From Lactococcus carnosus (lineage in GTDB: Bacteria; Bacillota; Bacilli; Lactobacillales; Streptococcaceae), in contig NZ_CP017194.1 of the NCBI RefSeq assembly GCF_006770265.1, positions 1,426,001 to 1,490,000 of the forward strand: a DNA stretch of 64,000 nucleotides. The letters are read 5' to 3'. Within the stretch, counting starts at the first letter, position 1. Each line of letters opens with the position of its first letter. Position numbers and translations under genes: made by a program. Below the pieces are notes generated by a model that saw only the letters and a program-made list of their open reading frames with translations, did no database searches and was not told the origin of the DNA. Below, piece after piece: positions 35,379 to 46,642 of the stretch.

Positions 35379-38300
35379 TTATCTAATCACTGCTTTAGTG
35401 ACATAGCCTGTTAGGCGCTTCAACAATAGCTCAGTATCATTGACATAGCTGGTTGTCAGCTGTGTCGTTTTTGTTGTCTCATTATAGAGAACGACCGGTA
35501 GATTACCTGGAAACTCACTTAATATTTGGGCAATCTTCCTATTTTTAGTCGTATCCGCAATCGCCAACCATAATTTTTTATCTGTTGCGTCGACTTTAAC
35601 CAGACCATCTGCTACAAGTTGCAACCGATCATTTCGCTCAGACACTTTTCCGGTAATTAAATAAAACGTCCCTTCATTAATATCAGCTAAGTAATGATGG
35701 TAAACTTCTGGAAATAGGGTCACATCTAAGACATCTTGCGTATCTGTTACGTTTAAAAATGCCATGGTTGCACCCGCTTTGGTTCTGTGCGTTTTAAGAT
35801 GTGTTAGCTCAACTAGAACGGTCGCCTTTTGATTGGCAATCAAGTTTGAGATGGCCGTAAAGTTACCCTTTCTTTGCTTAGCAATCGCCATCAAGGGATG
35901 CTCTGTTACGGCGATGCCCATCAGGTCAAACTCCATCTGATATTTTTCTGCAGGGCTATAATCTTCATATTCTGTATAAGCAAAGGTTAAATTTGAAGCC
36001 GATGTAGCAAATAAATCTGTTTGAAAGACTGCACTAAAGTCAACTAGTTTCGCTAAATTTTCAACTAATTTACGCCGATTAGGCTCAAATTCATCGAAAG
36101 CACCGATTAAGATCAGGGGTTGGATGATGGCAACTTTTTGAAAATTATCAGGTAATTTTTGGATAAAGGCTTGTAAGCTAGAAAATGGCCGATGTTCAAG
36201 TATCCAAAGTGCTAACTCACGTGATAGGCCTTTTATGGCACGCATACCGACAATGATTTGACCATCTGATAACTTATCATAATAGGGCATGCGGTTAATG
36301 TAGGCGGGGGCTAATGTAAATCCGACTGCCCTAGCATCATTTAACAAGGCTAAACGCTTACTGTCACGCAACATAATTTCATAGAAGACATCAGGATAAT
36401 GGGCTTTAAAGAAAGCCATCTGAACTGCTAGCGCCCCATAACCAAAGGCATGTGATCGGTTAAAGCCATAATTGGCAAACCGCTCAATCAACTCATAGAT
36501 TTCACTTGCCTTTTCTTGACTATGCCCATTTTTTAAACTACCCGAAATGAATTCGGATCTGAGCTGTTCAAACTCGTCCCCTTTTTTCTTAGATATGGCA
36601 CGTCTAAGCAGGTCAGCACGTCCAAGAGAAAAACCAGCGAAAACCTGTGCTACCTGCATGATCTGTTCTTGAAAAATCATGATCCCATAGGTAGGCTTCA
36701 AAATATGTGAGATCGTGCTATCCGGATAAACGACTACTTCATCACCATGCCGTCTTTTTATGAACTCAGGAATGAAGGCTGATGGTCCCGGTCTAAAGAT
36801 GGATGTTGCAGCAACAACATCCGAAAATTCGGTTGGCTTAAGTTGTCGTAGGAAAGACATCATTTGCGGATTTTCAAATTGGAAAATCCCTAGTGTCTGT
36901 CCCTCTCTAAATAGGCTCAATGTTTGCTGATCGTTTAAATCAATCTGATTAATATTAATCTGTTTATCATAACGCGTCTCGACCAAATCACGCATATCAT
37001 TAATATAAGTTAAATTTTTGATACTTAAAAAGTCAAATTTAATTAAGCCAATCGCCTCAACATCGTGTGCTTCAAACTGCGTGATGGGTAACATCTCACC
37101 AGGTGCTATGGGCAAATAGTTAGTTAAGTCCTGTGCTGCTAAAACGACACCTGAGGCATGCACTGACTTTTGACGAGGCATGCCCTCTATTTTTTGCGCA
37201 TAATTAAAGACTGTTTGTAGCCGCTTGTCATTAATAATTTCTGCTCTGAGTCGATTATTTTTCGCATATTCCTGTGCCAGTGTATCTGATTGACCAATCA
37301 TACTCGATACATGTGAGATTTCGATTTCTGTCATGCCAAATACTTTGGCGACATCTCGGAAACTCTGCTTCATACCAAAAGTTGAGAAAGTCATAATCTG
37401 AGCCACATGACTACTACCATAGCGGTTCTTCACATAAGCCAAAATATCGGCGCGTTTATTATCTGGCATATCAATATCGATATCGGGTAGACTAGCGCGC
37501 TCAGGATTTAAGAAGCGTTCGAATAGCAGGTCATTGGCTACAGGGTCTACCCCTGTAATCTGAAGCGCATATGCTACCAAAGAACCTAGCGCAGAGCCAC
37601 GCCCCATACCTGTATAGATGTTTTCAGATCTCGCATAACGTAAAACATCTGCTACGATTAGAAAATAATCATCAAATCCCATCTCATGAATAGTCGTTAA
37701 TTCATGCTCAAGCCTTTCTAGATAGGTTGGGGTTACCTTCTGCTCAAACTCAAGAAAAGCAGTCGCAATCTGTCGTAACTCAGTTGCTGCTACCATATCC
37801 TGATTAAAAATTGGTAGGGCTAAACTACCATCCATGGCTTGATAGTGAATACTTGAAACAAGGGTATCCAAGTTTTGCAGGCTTTTTTGGTCAAATAGCT
37901 CTGTGACCGTCGACTCAGCATGTAAGTTCTCAGAATGGGCGACCGTCAGACTTTCATCAACTTTTGTCCCATTTTTGATATGTTCTAAAATAGTCAGTGT
38001 ATTAGCATCTGCAGGATCTAGATACTTAACAGATAAAAATGGTATTTTTGGACGTGTAAATTCTTGTACCGTTGGTTTTAATAGGCCAACATAGACATCC
38101 TCTTTGGGTAACTGTTTCAGGATATTATCAACTGCATAGTCTGACCCAACAACGATTGCGACATCTGATAAATGGCTTGTGATATCCGACAGCTTATGAA
38201 ATCCAAAATTTTTTTTGCTTGAAATCCGATAAAGATTACTTAGCCCTTCGGATGTTTTAGCAATAAATGAGAGTTGAATTGGCAAGTTATCGATGACACA

Positions 38301-38501
38301 AGTCGTTTCAAATGAAACAACAGGTTTAATCCCCATACCTAGTGCCAATGTCATGAATTGATGGGCTGCATGGAGATTATCGATATCCGCAACACCAAGT
38401 GTTTGATAGCCAAGTGCTTTGGCAGCTGTCAGATAATCTGCTAATTTTACGGTTGAGCCCATAAAACTGTAAACAGTTTTTGTATTCAATTGTGCGTACA
38501 T
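35379..38501 (-). CDS. dnaE: DNA polymerase III alpha subunit (DnaE type)
   Basis: 1040-residue replicative polymerase of the DnaE class that in low-GC Gram-positives extends primers before PolC takes over. N-terminal PHP domain (1-200) that lacks the HxH metal pattern (QLNTKTVYS instead), so no proofreading is expected. Polymerase palm with GRGSALGSL (about 300) and catalytic aspartates in PDIDIDMPD (about 339-347); fingers with RHGDEVVVYP; C-terminal HhH and OB-fold regions with the KVSERNDRLQL strand. An upstream TTG would add five residues, but GAGAGGG is 6 bases before the ATG at 38501. Divergent from a small DUF2929 gene. Confidence 0.95.
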   Translation of the reverse strand: MYAQLNTKTVYSFMGSTVKLADYLTAAKALGYQTLGVADIDNLHAAHQFMTLALGMGIKPVVSFETTCVIDNLPIQLSFIAKTSEGLSNLYRISSKKNFGFHKLSDITSHLSDVAIVVGSDYAVDNILKQLPKEDVYVGLLKPTVQEFTRPKIPFLSVKYLDPADANTLTILEHIKNGTKVDESLTVAHSENLHAESTVTELFDQKSLQNLDTLVSSIHYQAMDGSLALPIFNQDMVAATELRQIATAFLEFEQKVTPTYLERLEHELTTIHEMGFDDYFLIVADVLRYARSENIYTGMGRGSALGSLVAYALQITGVDPVANDLLFERFLNPERASLPDIDIDMPDNKRADILAYVKNRYGSSHVAQIMTFSTFGMKQSFRDVAKVFGMTEIEISHVSSMIGQSDTLAQEYAKNNRLRAEIINDKRLQTVFNYAQKIEGMPRQKSVHASGVVLAAQDLTNYLPIAPGEMLPITQFEAHDVEAIGLIKFDFLSIKNLTYINDMRDLVETRYDKQININQIDLNDQQTLSLFREGQTLGIFQFENPQMMSFLRQLKPTEFSDVVAATSIFRPGPSAFIPEFIKRRHGDEVVVYPDSTISHILKPTYGIMIFQEQIMQVAQVFAGFSLGRADLLRRAISKKKGDEFEQLRSEFISGSLKNGHSQEKASEIYELIERFANYGFNRSHAFGYGALAVQMAFFKAHYPDVFYEIMLRDSKRLALLNDARAVGFTLAPAYINRMPYYDKLSDGQIIVGMRAIKGLSRELALWILEHRPFSSLQAFIQKLPDNFQKVAIIQPLILIGAFDEFEPNRRKLVENLAKLVDFSAVFQTDLFATSASNLTFAYTEYEDYSPAEKYQMEFDLMGIAVTEHPLMAIAKQRKGNFTAISNLIANQKATVLVELTHLKTHRTKAGATMAFLNVTDTQDVLDVTLFPEVYHHYLADINEGTFYLITGKVSERNDRLQLVADGLVKVDATDKKLWLAIADTTKNRKIAQILSEFPGNLPVVLYNETTKTTQLTTSYVNDTELLLKRLTGYVTKAVIR

Positions 38502-38724
38502 AGCCCACCCTCTCAATTTGTTAATTTTTTATTCACTAGATGATCATTATCAAGCTAACAAGTAACTCAAATAAAAATGACAAGCTAGCCAATCCATTTA
38601 CATTATTCTTGCAAAATTACTTTATTTCTATTATACTTTATTTTGAGAGAAGAAACATACTAGGAGATACCAAAACTGATAGCCTTTGCAGTTTGTTATC
38701 TCATTTTAGAAAGAAGATGCATTT

Positions 38725-38916
38725 ATGAAATTCATAGTTCTCCTATTTTGGTCACTCATTCTAAGTGAAGTTGCTGGTTTTATCATCGCTAAGCTTAACG
38801 CTTCAGCACTTAACCCAAGCCTATCTGCTATTATCGCAGTTGCATTTGTCATTTTTATTTTCGTTTTTGACAAGGTTGCCATTTTACCAGATGCCAAAGC
38901 TTACAGCGCTAAATAA
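38725..38916 (+). CDS. DUF2929 small membrane protein
   Basis: 63 residues with two membrane helices (VLLFWSLILSEVAGFII and AIIAVAFVIFIFVFDKVAIL) joined by a short polar loop, typical of DUF2929 (YjzD type), function unknown. AGAAAGAAG precedes the ATG by 7 bases. It stands alone, divergent from dnaE, and its stop codon lies inside the stem of its terminator. Confidence 0.8.
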   Translation: MKFIVLLFWSLILSEVAGFIIAKLNASALNPSLSAIIAVAFVIFIFVFDKVAILPDAKAYSAK

Positions 38917-38936
38917 ACCGATTGGTTTATTTTTTT
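38911..38936 (+). terminator. terminator of the DUF2929 gene
   Basis: Stem AAATAAACC-GATT-GGTTTATTT followed by T residues; overlaps the stop codon. Confidence 0.85.
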
Positions 38937-39032
38937 GGCTTAAATTAAGGCTAACCCTGACTTATTTCGAAGCCGATTGCCTTATATAATAGTTGTACTT
39001 GCTTGCAAGAGACATAACTAAAAATGCTTAGC

Positions 39033-39064
39033 AAAAAAACATCAGATCTAGTCTGACGTTTTTT
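39033..39064 (-). terminator. pyrG terminator
   Basis: Arms AAAAAAC.TCAGA and TCTGA.GTTTTTT around TCTAG, with one internal mismatch, directly behind the pyrG stop codon; usable in both directions. Confidence 0.8.
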
Positions 39065-39071
39065 GCTTATA

Positions 39072-40962
<1,891 letters not shown>

Positions 40963-41052
40963 TATAAAAAGCTCCCACAAATGGGAGCTCCTGTCTGACC
41001 GCCTAAAGCGGTGCCCGATAATTATAATATCGTATTTTCGAAGATTTGTCAA
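40963..41052 (-). promoter_or_regulatory. pyrG promoter and CTP-sensing attenuator
   Basis: TTGACA (41052-41047), 17 bases, TATTAT (41029-41024), 7 bases, and a predicted start at GGGC (41016-41013). About 30 bases on is a perfect hairpin AGCTCCC..GGGAGCT (40989-40970) with a T-rich end. This is the layout of the reiterative-transcription system known for pyrG of Bacillus subtilis and Lactococcus: when CTP is low, polymerase adds extra G residues at GGG, and the G-run pairs with the CUCCC arm and prevents termination. Confidence 0.88.
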
Positions 41053-41321
41053 ATCGGTTTTTGTGAGTATGTAATTTTATTTTATTGATTTTAAAAATAT
41101 ATCGTAAAATTATAGCTTCAACAGAAAAAGAACCATATAATATGTAACATTATCCGTAATCGCTAATTTTTAAAAATTATCTTTAAAAGCAATAGCTACC
41201 CCTTCACTATTTTAGCAAATAGGCCATGTCTTTTAAATTGATAAAAGTGTAGTTTTACCGCTGTTTATTGATACGTGTAAGGTTCATGAATACAGATTCT
41301 AAAAATGAGACTACTAAAAAT
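41053..41321. other. AT-rich intergenic region upstream of pyrG
   Basis: About 270 bases between the pyrG promoter and an orphan terminator. No gene, RNA family or repeat recognised. A small RNA ending in that terminator is possible but no consensus promoter is seen. Confidence 0.4.
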
Positions 41322-41323
41322 AA

Positions 41324-41363
41324 AAGTGGGTGTCACTTATAATTGACACCCACTTCTTTTTTT
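41324..41363. terminator. orphan terminator before the XRE gene
   Basis: Perfect 12-base arms AAGTGGGTGTCA/TGACACCCACTT around CTTATAAT, followed by TTTTTTT on the plus strand. No gene precedes it on the plus strand, since pyrG reads the other way, so its source transcript is unknown. Confidence 0.8.
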
Positions 41364-41395
41364 GCTATTATCAATGTAGTCACATATATGTGACT
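41362..41395 (+). promoter_or_regulatory. promoter with palindromic operator of the XRE/DUF3278 pair
   Basis: TTGCTA (41362-41367), 17 bases, TATATG (41385-41390). The -10 lies inside a perfect 18-bp palindrome AGTCACATATATGTGACT (41378-41395) that ends at the ribosome binding site GAGGAG. A dimeric HTH protein bound here would block transcription; the XRE protein encoded next is the likely ligand. Confidence 0.75.
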
Positions 41396-41409
41396 GAGGA
41401 GTTGGTCTC

Positions 41410-41613
41410 ATGAATAATGTAAGAAGTTTTAGAGAAAAGAAAGGCTTATCACAGTTTTCTTTAGCAAAAGAGATTGGTGTAGCGAGGCAAACAATAAATC
41501 TAATAGAGAATAATAAGTATAATCCTTCTCTAGATTTATGTATAAAACTAGCCAAACAATTAAATACAGATTTAAATGAACTATTTTGGGAGGTCAAAGT
41601 TGATGAAAAATAA
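41410..41613 (+). CDS. XRE-family transcriptional regulator
   Basis: 67 residues, essentially one HTH_3 domain: VRSFREKKGLSQFSLAKEIGVARQTINLIENNKYNPS (written here only in part as motif; helix-turn-helix about 15-36) and the end LAKQLNTDLNELFW. This is the short YgzD/YozG type that is usually paired with a small membrane protein. GAGGAG is 8 bases before the ATG. Its stop overlaps the start of the DUF3278 gene. It probably represses its own promoter through the 18-bp palindrome overlapping the -10 box. Confidence 0.88.
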   Translation: MNNVRSFREKKGLSQFSLAKEIGVARQTINLIENNKYNPSLDLCIKLAKQLNTDLNELFWEVKVDEK

Positions 41614-42133
41614 AGAGTCCTTGAGAATAAGAATAATCAAAAGATTTTATGGAATTGCTGGAGATTATGACGAATACAAAGAAAAAGAAGTAAATAGGAT
41701 AGGAAATAATGCCTTTATGGCCTTATGGTGTTACTTTATGATTACAAATTTTATAGCATGTTTATTTGCATTTAAGTATCCCACAGAAACCTTAAAGGTT
41801 TATATTTGCACGAATGCATTTGTGAGTATTTTTGTTGTAACCACATATATAATTATAGCTAGCAAAAAAAGTAAATTGAATGACGTTGACATAGAAAATA
41901 CAGATTTAAAAACAGAGAAGAAAAAGGTTCTAAGATCTGGCATATTGGCTGGCTTACAATTTGGAATAGACATGTACTTTCTAGGTGCATTGACAGCTTG
42001 GATTACTGAAAATGAAACCTTTTCATCATATGTTAGCACACCCAAAAATCTAATTATTTCTATTCTTCAAAGTATCTTTTTCGGAGGATTCATGTATGTA
42101 GTAGCTAGATGTAGAATAAAGAAACAACTGTAA
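41603..42133 (+). CDS. DUF3278 membrane protein
   Basis: 176 residues: a cytoplasmic N-terminus with IIKRFYGIAGDYDEYKEKEVNRIGN-like family start (positions about 8-32), two helices (about 35-55 and 65-85), a charged loop (90-115) and two more helices (118-140 and 150-168). Recognised as DUF3278, function unknown, typically encoded behind a short XRE regulator as here. The ATG overlaps the XRE stop codon region by 11 bases, with GGGAGG 9 bases upstream. A longer start at 41576 would lie in the XRE gene and has no ribosome site. Confidence 0.82.
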   Translation: MKNKESLRIRIIKRFYGIAGDYDEYKEKEVNRIGNNAFMALWCYFMITNFIACLFAFKYPTETLKVYICTNAFVSIFVVTTYIIIASKKSKLNDVDIENTDLKTEKKKVLRSGILAGLQFGIDMYFLGALTAWITENETFSSYVSTPKNLIISILQSIFFGGFMYVVARCRIKKQL

Positions 42134-42508
42134 TAACCACCATAATGATAGCAGTTTGATACTCAACAGTAACATCAATCCCTAGATCACAAGTATTCTA
42201 AAAGCAGTATGTGGTACTACTTCTGTAAAAAGCTCTGAGCAAATTGCGTTGTTCTCCTAAATGTTGATGTTATCAGGTTTCAGATAGTTTTATATTTCCA
42301 TAGACTCTTGATACCTACTTTTTTAAAATCTCTATTGATTAGCTATTTCACTTCATCATGTTATTTTTATGTTATAATAAAATCATTAAAAACCCGAATA
42401 AAAATCATGCTTTGTGCAACTATTAAGTAAAATGACAACGCACATCACTTGTTGTTCGTGAATTAGGCAAAATGACTTAAACGCTTCATTTGATAAAGGG
42501 AGGCAAAG
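42134..42508. other. intergenic region with promoter of the lipoprotein gene
   Basis: About 375 bases without a gene. The clear element is TGTTATAAT (42370-42378), an extended -10 box, leaving a leader of about 120 bases before the lipoprotein ATG. No riboswitch recognised in that leader. Confidence 0.5.
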
Positions 42509-42949
42509 ATGAAACAAAAAAAAGCGATTGCGATGATACTCATTTCACTCATGTGTTTATTCTTTTTAAGTGCCTGTCACCAAAAAGGGACGCCTATTAT
42601 TTCGGCTGATAAACTTGATAAAGCTGTGATTCTGATTAAAGATGATCAAGGTAGAGAGCGAACTTGGGAGGCATCCGATCTAAGTTTTTTAAAAGCACTA
42701 TTAGGTAATTTAAACCTTGTATTTGGTAAGGATGATAAAAGTGCACAACGTTTTGATACGTCGTTGACAGAAAAGGAAAAAGCATTCACCTATCAAATTA
42801 CCTTTTATCAAGCAGATAAAATCGTACAAACCATCCATATGTCACTAACCAAGGACATCACTGTAGATAGAAAGCAGTTTACTGTTAAGGGAACTGATAG
42901 ACAAGCACTGGATAGCTTAAAACAACATTTATTGGTTGTTGCAAAATAG
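42509..42949 (+). CDS. small lipoprotein
   Basis: 146 residues with a lipoprotein signal peptide: basic start MKQKK, hydrophobic core and lipobox LSAC (Cys23). The mature part is of mixed alpha/beta character, with many Asp and Lys; no family recognised. GGGAGG is 7 bases before the ATG. It stands alone, converging on an acetyltransferase gene across a shared terminator. Confidence 0.78.
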   Translation: MKQKKAIAMILISLMCLFFLSACHQKGTPIISADKLDKAVILIKDDQGRERTWEASDLSFLKALLGNLNLVFGKDDKSAQRFDTSLTEKEKAFTYQITFYQADKIVQTIHMSLTKDITVDRKQFTVKGTDRQALDSLKQHLLVVAK

Positions 42950-43002
42950 TAGCGTTACTGACTAAAAATAAGCAGTTCTAACTGTGAAGTGTTAAGTGAT
43001 AC

Positions 43003-43041
43003 AAAAGAGAGCATGTGTTAAAACACGCTCTCTTTTTTGTT
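43003..43041. terminator. bidirectional terminator between lipoprotein and acetyltransferase genes
   Basis: Stem AAAAGAGAGC.TGTGTT with complementary arm ending GCTCTCTTTT and a T-run; A-run before it allows use from the minus strand too. Confidence 0.85.
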
Positions 43042-43060
43042 AATATAAGTTATGTCCAGT

Positions 43061-44047
43061 TTAAAAATAGTCACGTAGTATGACATCACGCATGACATAT
43101 TTAGTAAACTCACTGATCGTCATCTCTACTGCTTCCCCTTCACCAAAAACGAGATTATTTTCTGGTAATAGCGCATCCGTAATCGTGAACTGTTTAGCTT
43201 CCTTCATCGGAAAGCGTTCTAAAAACGCGGACAAGTTAACGATACGCGCCATCATATTCGGTAATAGGCTGATTTTAGCACGACTTGGCTCTTGCATATC
43301 TTGCTCGAGCCAGGTATTATCTGGTGCAGTATACTTAACTTTTTCAAAAGCACCAGCATGACTTGAGACAAAGCGATACACCGTATCTTTCGCTTGCTCA
43401 TTCAAGTAGATCATCTCATGAATGATAAAATCCATCCCACTAAAGTCATAAATCAGATAGCCTTTTGGTAAGCCATCTTCATAGAAAACAGCAAAATGGG
43501 GTTGCTTTTTAAAAGAAAAATAATAATCCCACTCAAATTCACCACGATAGAGACTGCCGTTATTATCAGCTAGCTGATAAATGATTGCCAGGTCTGCTTT
43601 CGCTTGTATAAATGATAATCGTTTAGCTAGCAAGTCTGTCTGTTTACCTTTAGGGAAATCAGTCGCAGCGATCTCATATTGTTTTTGATTGAAGAGGTAC
43701 CGGTAGCCAAATTGACCATAAAAACCATAGGAAAATGGAGCTAAGTAGGAGAAAATCGTCTTATTTTTATAGTTCTCTTGTAAACTCTCAGTCATGAGCT
43801 TACTTGCCCCACCATTTCCTCTATATTCAGGGTAACTTGCCACATAGCCGATACCTGACATGGGGACAACCTGTCCCTGAAAATAGACATTGAAATGCGT
43901 GTCAACAACCATACTGGTTAATTGCCCATCTTGTTCATGGGTATGAAGTGTTGACTGACTCAGTAACTTATAGAAAGCTTCATCACCACCAGTCGGCAGT
44001 TTATGAAAGGCATATTTTGCTAAGTCTAGACAGGCTTTTTCTATCAT
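43061..44047 (-). CDS. GNAT-family acetyltransferase (Eis-like)
   Basis: 328 residues, longer than a single GNAT domain. The acetyl-CoA loop is visible as [17 protein letters not shown] (about 68-84), followed by [20 protein letters not shown], typical of the Eis-like group in which two GNAT domains are joined to a sterol-carrier-like C-terminal domain. Mycobacterial Eis acetylates aminoglycosides; for Firmicutes members the substrate is unknown. Its ATG overlaps the stop of the TIGR01440 gene (ATGA), so the two are coupled. Confidence 0.85.
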   Translation of the reverse strand: MIEKACLDLAKYAFHKLPTGGDEAFYKLLSQSTLHTHEQDGQLTSMVVDTHFNVYFQGQVVPMSGIGYVASYPEYRGNGGASKLMTESLQENYKNKTIFSYLAPFSYGFYGQFGYRYLFNQKQYEIAATDFPKGKQTDLLAKRLSFIQAKADLAIIYQLADNNGSLYRGEFEWDYYFSFKKQPHFAVFYEDGLPKGYLIYDFSGMDFIIHEMIYLNEQAKDTVYRFVSSHAGAFEKVKYTAPDNTWLEQDMQEPSRAKISLLPNMMARIVNLSAFLERFPMKEAKQFTITDALLPENNLVFGEGEAVEMTISEFTKYVMRDVILRDYF

Positions 44048-44616
44048 GTTTGTTCCTCACGAAAGACATCAGTTGCTTCATAACTAGCACGAGGCCCACC
44101 GATAAGTTTAGGCCGGCTTTTTAGTGCGGTCACATGGGCACCACCTAGCTCACGTAGGATTGGTCTAAAAGGGATTTGGACATGTTTGACATGCATGCCA
44201 ATAGCTGTATCACCTATATCAAGACCAGCCTGTGCTGTGATGTGCTCAACTTCAACCGGGTCCTGAAATAGATCATAAGCAGCGACTTGCCCGCTACCAC
44301 CAGCATGGAGTTGCGGGATAACAGATACAATCTCTAACCCTTTAGCCTCAGCTAATTCTCGCTCAACAAGCAATGCCCGATTCAGATGTTCACAGCCTTG
44401 TACGGCCAAGTGTGCGCCGATTTCACTTAGCTTATCATAAATGACTTTAACGATGACCTGACCAATTTCAGCCGATGATTTATGGCCAATCACCCCACCA
44501 TTGACCTCGCTCGACGACAAGCCAAGGACAAAAATCTGACCTTTTTTTACTGCGGCCTGTTGCAAGACATCATCAATCAATTGCGCTGTCTGATACTTAA
44601 GTTCTGTTAGCTCCAT
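44044..44616 (-). CDS. TIGR01440/DUF436 family protein (YwlG-like)
   Basis: 190 residues with the conserved family blocks [34 protein letters not shown] and [30 protein letters not shown] (cited by position: about 33-50, 90-105 and 150-180). Function unknown; members resemble a metal- or nucleotide-binding enzyme fold. GAGGAT is 8 bases before the ATG. It lies 53 bases behind an ECF S component gene and is coupled to the acetyltransferase gene; the truA-kinase-S component-TIGR01440 order is known in streptococci. Confidence 0.85.
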   Translation of the reverse strand: MELTELKYQTAQLIDDVLQQAAVKKGQIFVLGLSSSEVNGGVIGHKSSAEIGQVIVKVIYDKLSEIGAHLAVQGCEHLNRALLVERELAEAKGLEIVSVIPQLHAGGSGQVAAYDLFQDPVEVEHITAQAGLDIGDTAIGMHVKHVQIPFRPILRELGGAHVTALKSRPKLIGGPRASYEATDVFREEQT

Positions 44617-44669
44617 TTTTTATCCTCACTTGTCCTAAAATTATCTCATAATATGGGATAATCAGCAAC

Positions 44670-45131
44670 TTATTTTACCCTTGATAGGCTGCGCTCAAGC
44701 GTTATGCCAACAACGACACCGAAGATAGCTTGAATGATATTACCTGGCATGTCCGCAAGCGCTGCACCCAAGCCATAAAATAACCAAGAGATTAAGAAAT
44801 AGCCCCCTACCATCACGACACAAGATAGTGCAAGAAAAAGTGTTTTAGCACCTTTGAATCCCGCAACATAGCCTTGACCAGCATGAATGAGTAGGCTAAA
44901 AAATGCCCATTGTGGATAGCCTGACAAGATATCAAATAAAAGGCCTGTAATGCCACCAACCACTGCTCCCTCAGCCTTACCAAACCGTAAAGCAGTTAGA
45001 ATAATCCCCGCATCAAGTACCGTCACAACCCCCTTTGTTAGCGGCATTGGTATTTTTAGAAACAAAGAAATTGCGAGTGTTAAGGCTGAAATAATCGCAA
45101 GTGGTGCTATTTTTTTAGTCGTTAATGTCAT
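44670..45131 (-). CDS. ECF transporter substrate-binding (S) component, probably for a B vitamin
   Basis: 153-residue membrane protein with five to six helices. The N-terminal ALTLAISLFLKIPMP followed by VTVLDAGIILTALRFG and the GGITGLLFDILSG motif are typical of S components. It overlaps the end of a pyridoxal/HMP kinase gene, so its substrate is probably pyridoxine or a thiamine precursor; this is inferred from the neighbour. It would work with a shared EcfAAT energising module, not encoded in the window. I start at 45131, inside the kinase gene, with GGAG about 10 bases upstream; a longer upstream frame lacks a ribosome site. Confidence 0.8.
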   Translation of the reverse strand: MTLTTKKIAPLAIISALTLAISLFLKIPMPLTKGVVTVLDAGIILTALRFGKAEGAVVGGITGLLFDILSGYPQWAFFSLLIHAGQGYVAGFKGAKTLFLALSCVVMVGGYFLISWLFYGLGAALADMPGNIIQAIFGVVVGITLERSLSRVK

Positions 45132-45900
45132 GTTGAAATACTCCATATTCGTTTGAGCTAAGAATGGCTTGGTAGGTAAAGGCTTTGCTTTGTTCAATCG
45201 CCGCTACCATCGGTGTACTAATAGCAAGGTTACTGGCGATAGCAGAGGCAAAAGTACACCCTGCACCATTATTATTATTTGAGATAAGTGGCTTCACAAA
45301 TGTCTTAACTGCCTGTCCATCATAATATAAATCACGTGCCAGACTTTGGTCCATACGATTACCACCCTTAATAATCGTATGTTTACTGCCTAAATGATAT
45401 AAGCGTATCGCTGCTGTCTCCATATCAGCGGAGGTAGCAATAGGCATTCCCGTCAATATACTGGCTTCTCTCAAATTAGGCGTGATCACTGTGACATAGG
45501 GTAGAAAGGCAAGTAATGTCGCCTTCATTTTAGTTATTTCATGATCATTGTTCTCTTTAAAGACTAGAACAGGATCTAAAATAATCGGTATCTCTTGATG
45601 CTGTTTGATAAAAGCTAGCGTCAGTTCCGCAATCTCGACAGACGGTAGCAAGCCGATTTTAATGGCATCAAATGCGATATCTGCTAGACTGTCAAGCTGT
45701 TGTTGGAAGAGCGATAAGGCTGTTGCTGTAATCACAAACCCATCTCCATCTCCATCTTGCGTCGTTGTGACAATCGATGTAATGGCGACAAAGCCATAGA
45801 TACCATACTGAGAATAGGTCGCTAAATCTGCTTGAAAGCCACCTCCAGATAAGATATCCGATCCCGAAATAGCTAATACTTTAGGTAGTTTCTCTGTCAT
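45115..45900 (-). CDS. pdxK: pyridoxal kinase / hydroxymethylpyrimidine kinase
   Basis: 261 residues of the ribokinase-like PfkB/ThiD superfamily: SGSDILSGGGFQADL (about 11-25), a substrate strand ILDPVLVFKENN where ThiD proteins have DPVM, TPNLREASILTG (about 138-149), IIKGGNR, and the anion hole NNNGAGCTFASAIA (about 222-235) with the catalytic site; the usual catalytic Asp in GTGCD appears replaced, GAGC being followed by TFAS, as in the ThiD-like pyridoxal kinases of Firmicutes. It overlaps truA by 20 bases and the S component gene by 17. ThiD activity remains possible. Confidence 0.8.
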   Translation of the reverse strand: MTEKLPKVLAISGSDILSGGGFQADLATYSQYGIYGFVAITSIVTTTQDGDGDGFVITATALSLFQQQLDSLADIAFDAIKIGLLPSVEIAELTLAFIKQHQEIPIILDPVLVFKENNDHEITKMKATLLAFLPYVTVITPNLREASILTGMPIATSADMETAAIRLYHLGSKHTIIKGGNRMDQSLARDLYYDGQAVKTFVKPLISNNNNGAGCTFASAIASNLAISTPMVAAIEQSKAFTYQAILSSNEYGVFQHDIND

Positions 45901-46642
45901 CTCTATAGTTGACCTCCATCAAGCATAGGCCGTGTGCTGGCGCTGTTGGCCCAGCCAAATCACGATTTTGAGCCGCTATAATATCAGAAATCCTACTTGC
46001 GGGCCACTTGCCCAAGCCAACCTTAATGAGCGTCCCAACCATATTTCTCACCTGCTTATATAGAAAACCGTTCCCAGAAAAAGAGATACTTAACTCATGC
46101 TCACTAGTCTTGACGATCCTGACAGCCGTAATCGTTCTCACCTTATCTTCAACTGTTGCGCCAGATGCTGTAAACCCTGTAAAATCGTGTGTCCCGACCA
46201 GTAAATCAGCAGCTGCCATCATCTCATCCTGAGCAATCAGTTTTGGCACATGAAAACTAGTCCGTCTTGTGAGTGGGTTTGGTGCACGAGAGGTCGTCAA
46301 TTGGTACTGATACGTCTTATTATGCGGATTAAAACGCGAATGAAAGGTATCCTCGACCGCTTCAACTGCTAACACATTGATATCATCTGGTGTCTGTGTA
46401 TCCAAGGCAAACCGTAATTTTTCAGGATCACGCGCTGTTGCTAAGTCAAAATGCACGACTTGACCTAATGCGTGCACGCCACTATCCGTCCGACCAGATC
46501 CATGTATCTTAATCACTTGTCCAGAGGATAAGCGCGTTAAAACACGTTCAAGCTCTTCTTGAACCGTTCTACCATTATCCTGTATTTGAAAGCCAGAAAA
46601 ATCCGTCCCATCATATGCAATAATTGCTTTATATCGTCTCAT
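45881..46642 (-). CDS. truA: tRNA pseudouridine synthase A
   Basis: Makes pseudouridine at positions 38-40 of tRNA anticodon stems. 253 residues with YDGTDFSGFQIQ (10-21), the catalytic Asp53 in GSGRTDSGVHALGQ, FNPHNKTYQY and GNGFLYKQVRNMVGTL near the C-terminus. All conserved residues are present. No ribosome binding site precedes the ATG; an extended -10 box ends 6 bases before it, so translation may start from a leaderless mRNA. The gene heads a chain of overlapping genes (kinase, S component). Confidence 0.95.
   Translation of the reverse strand: MRRYKAIIAYDGTDFSGFQIQDNGRTVQEELERVLTRLSSGQVIKIHGSGRTDSGVHALGQVVHFDLATARDPEKLRFALDTQTPDDINVLAVEAVEDTFHSRFNPHNKTYQYQLTTSRAPNPLTRRTSFHVPKLIAQDEMMAAADLLVGTHDFTGFTASGATVEDKVRTITAVRIVKTSEHELSISFSGNGFLYKQVRNMVGTLIKVGLGKWPASRISDIIAAQNRDLAGPTAPAHGLCLMEVNYRDDRETT

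Noticed and set aside
45131-45197. Longer start for the ECF S component
   Set aside because: The extra residues come from the kinase gene in another frame; a ribosome site fits the ATG at 45131 and the family starts there.
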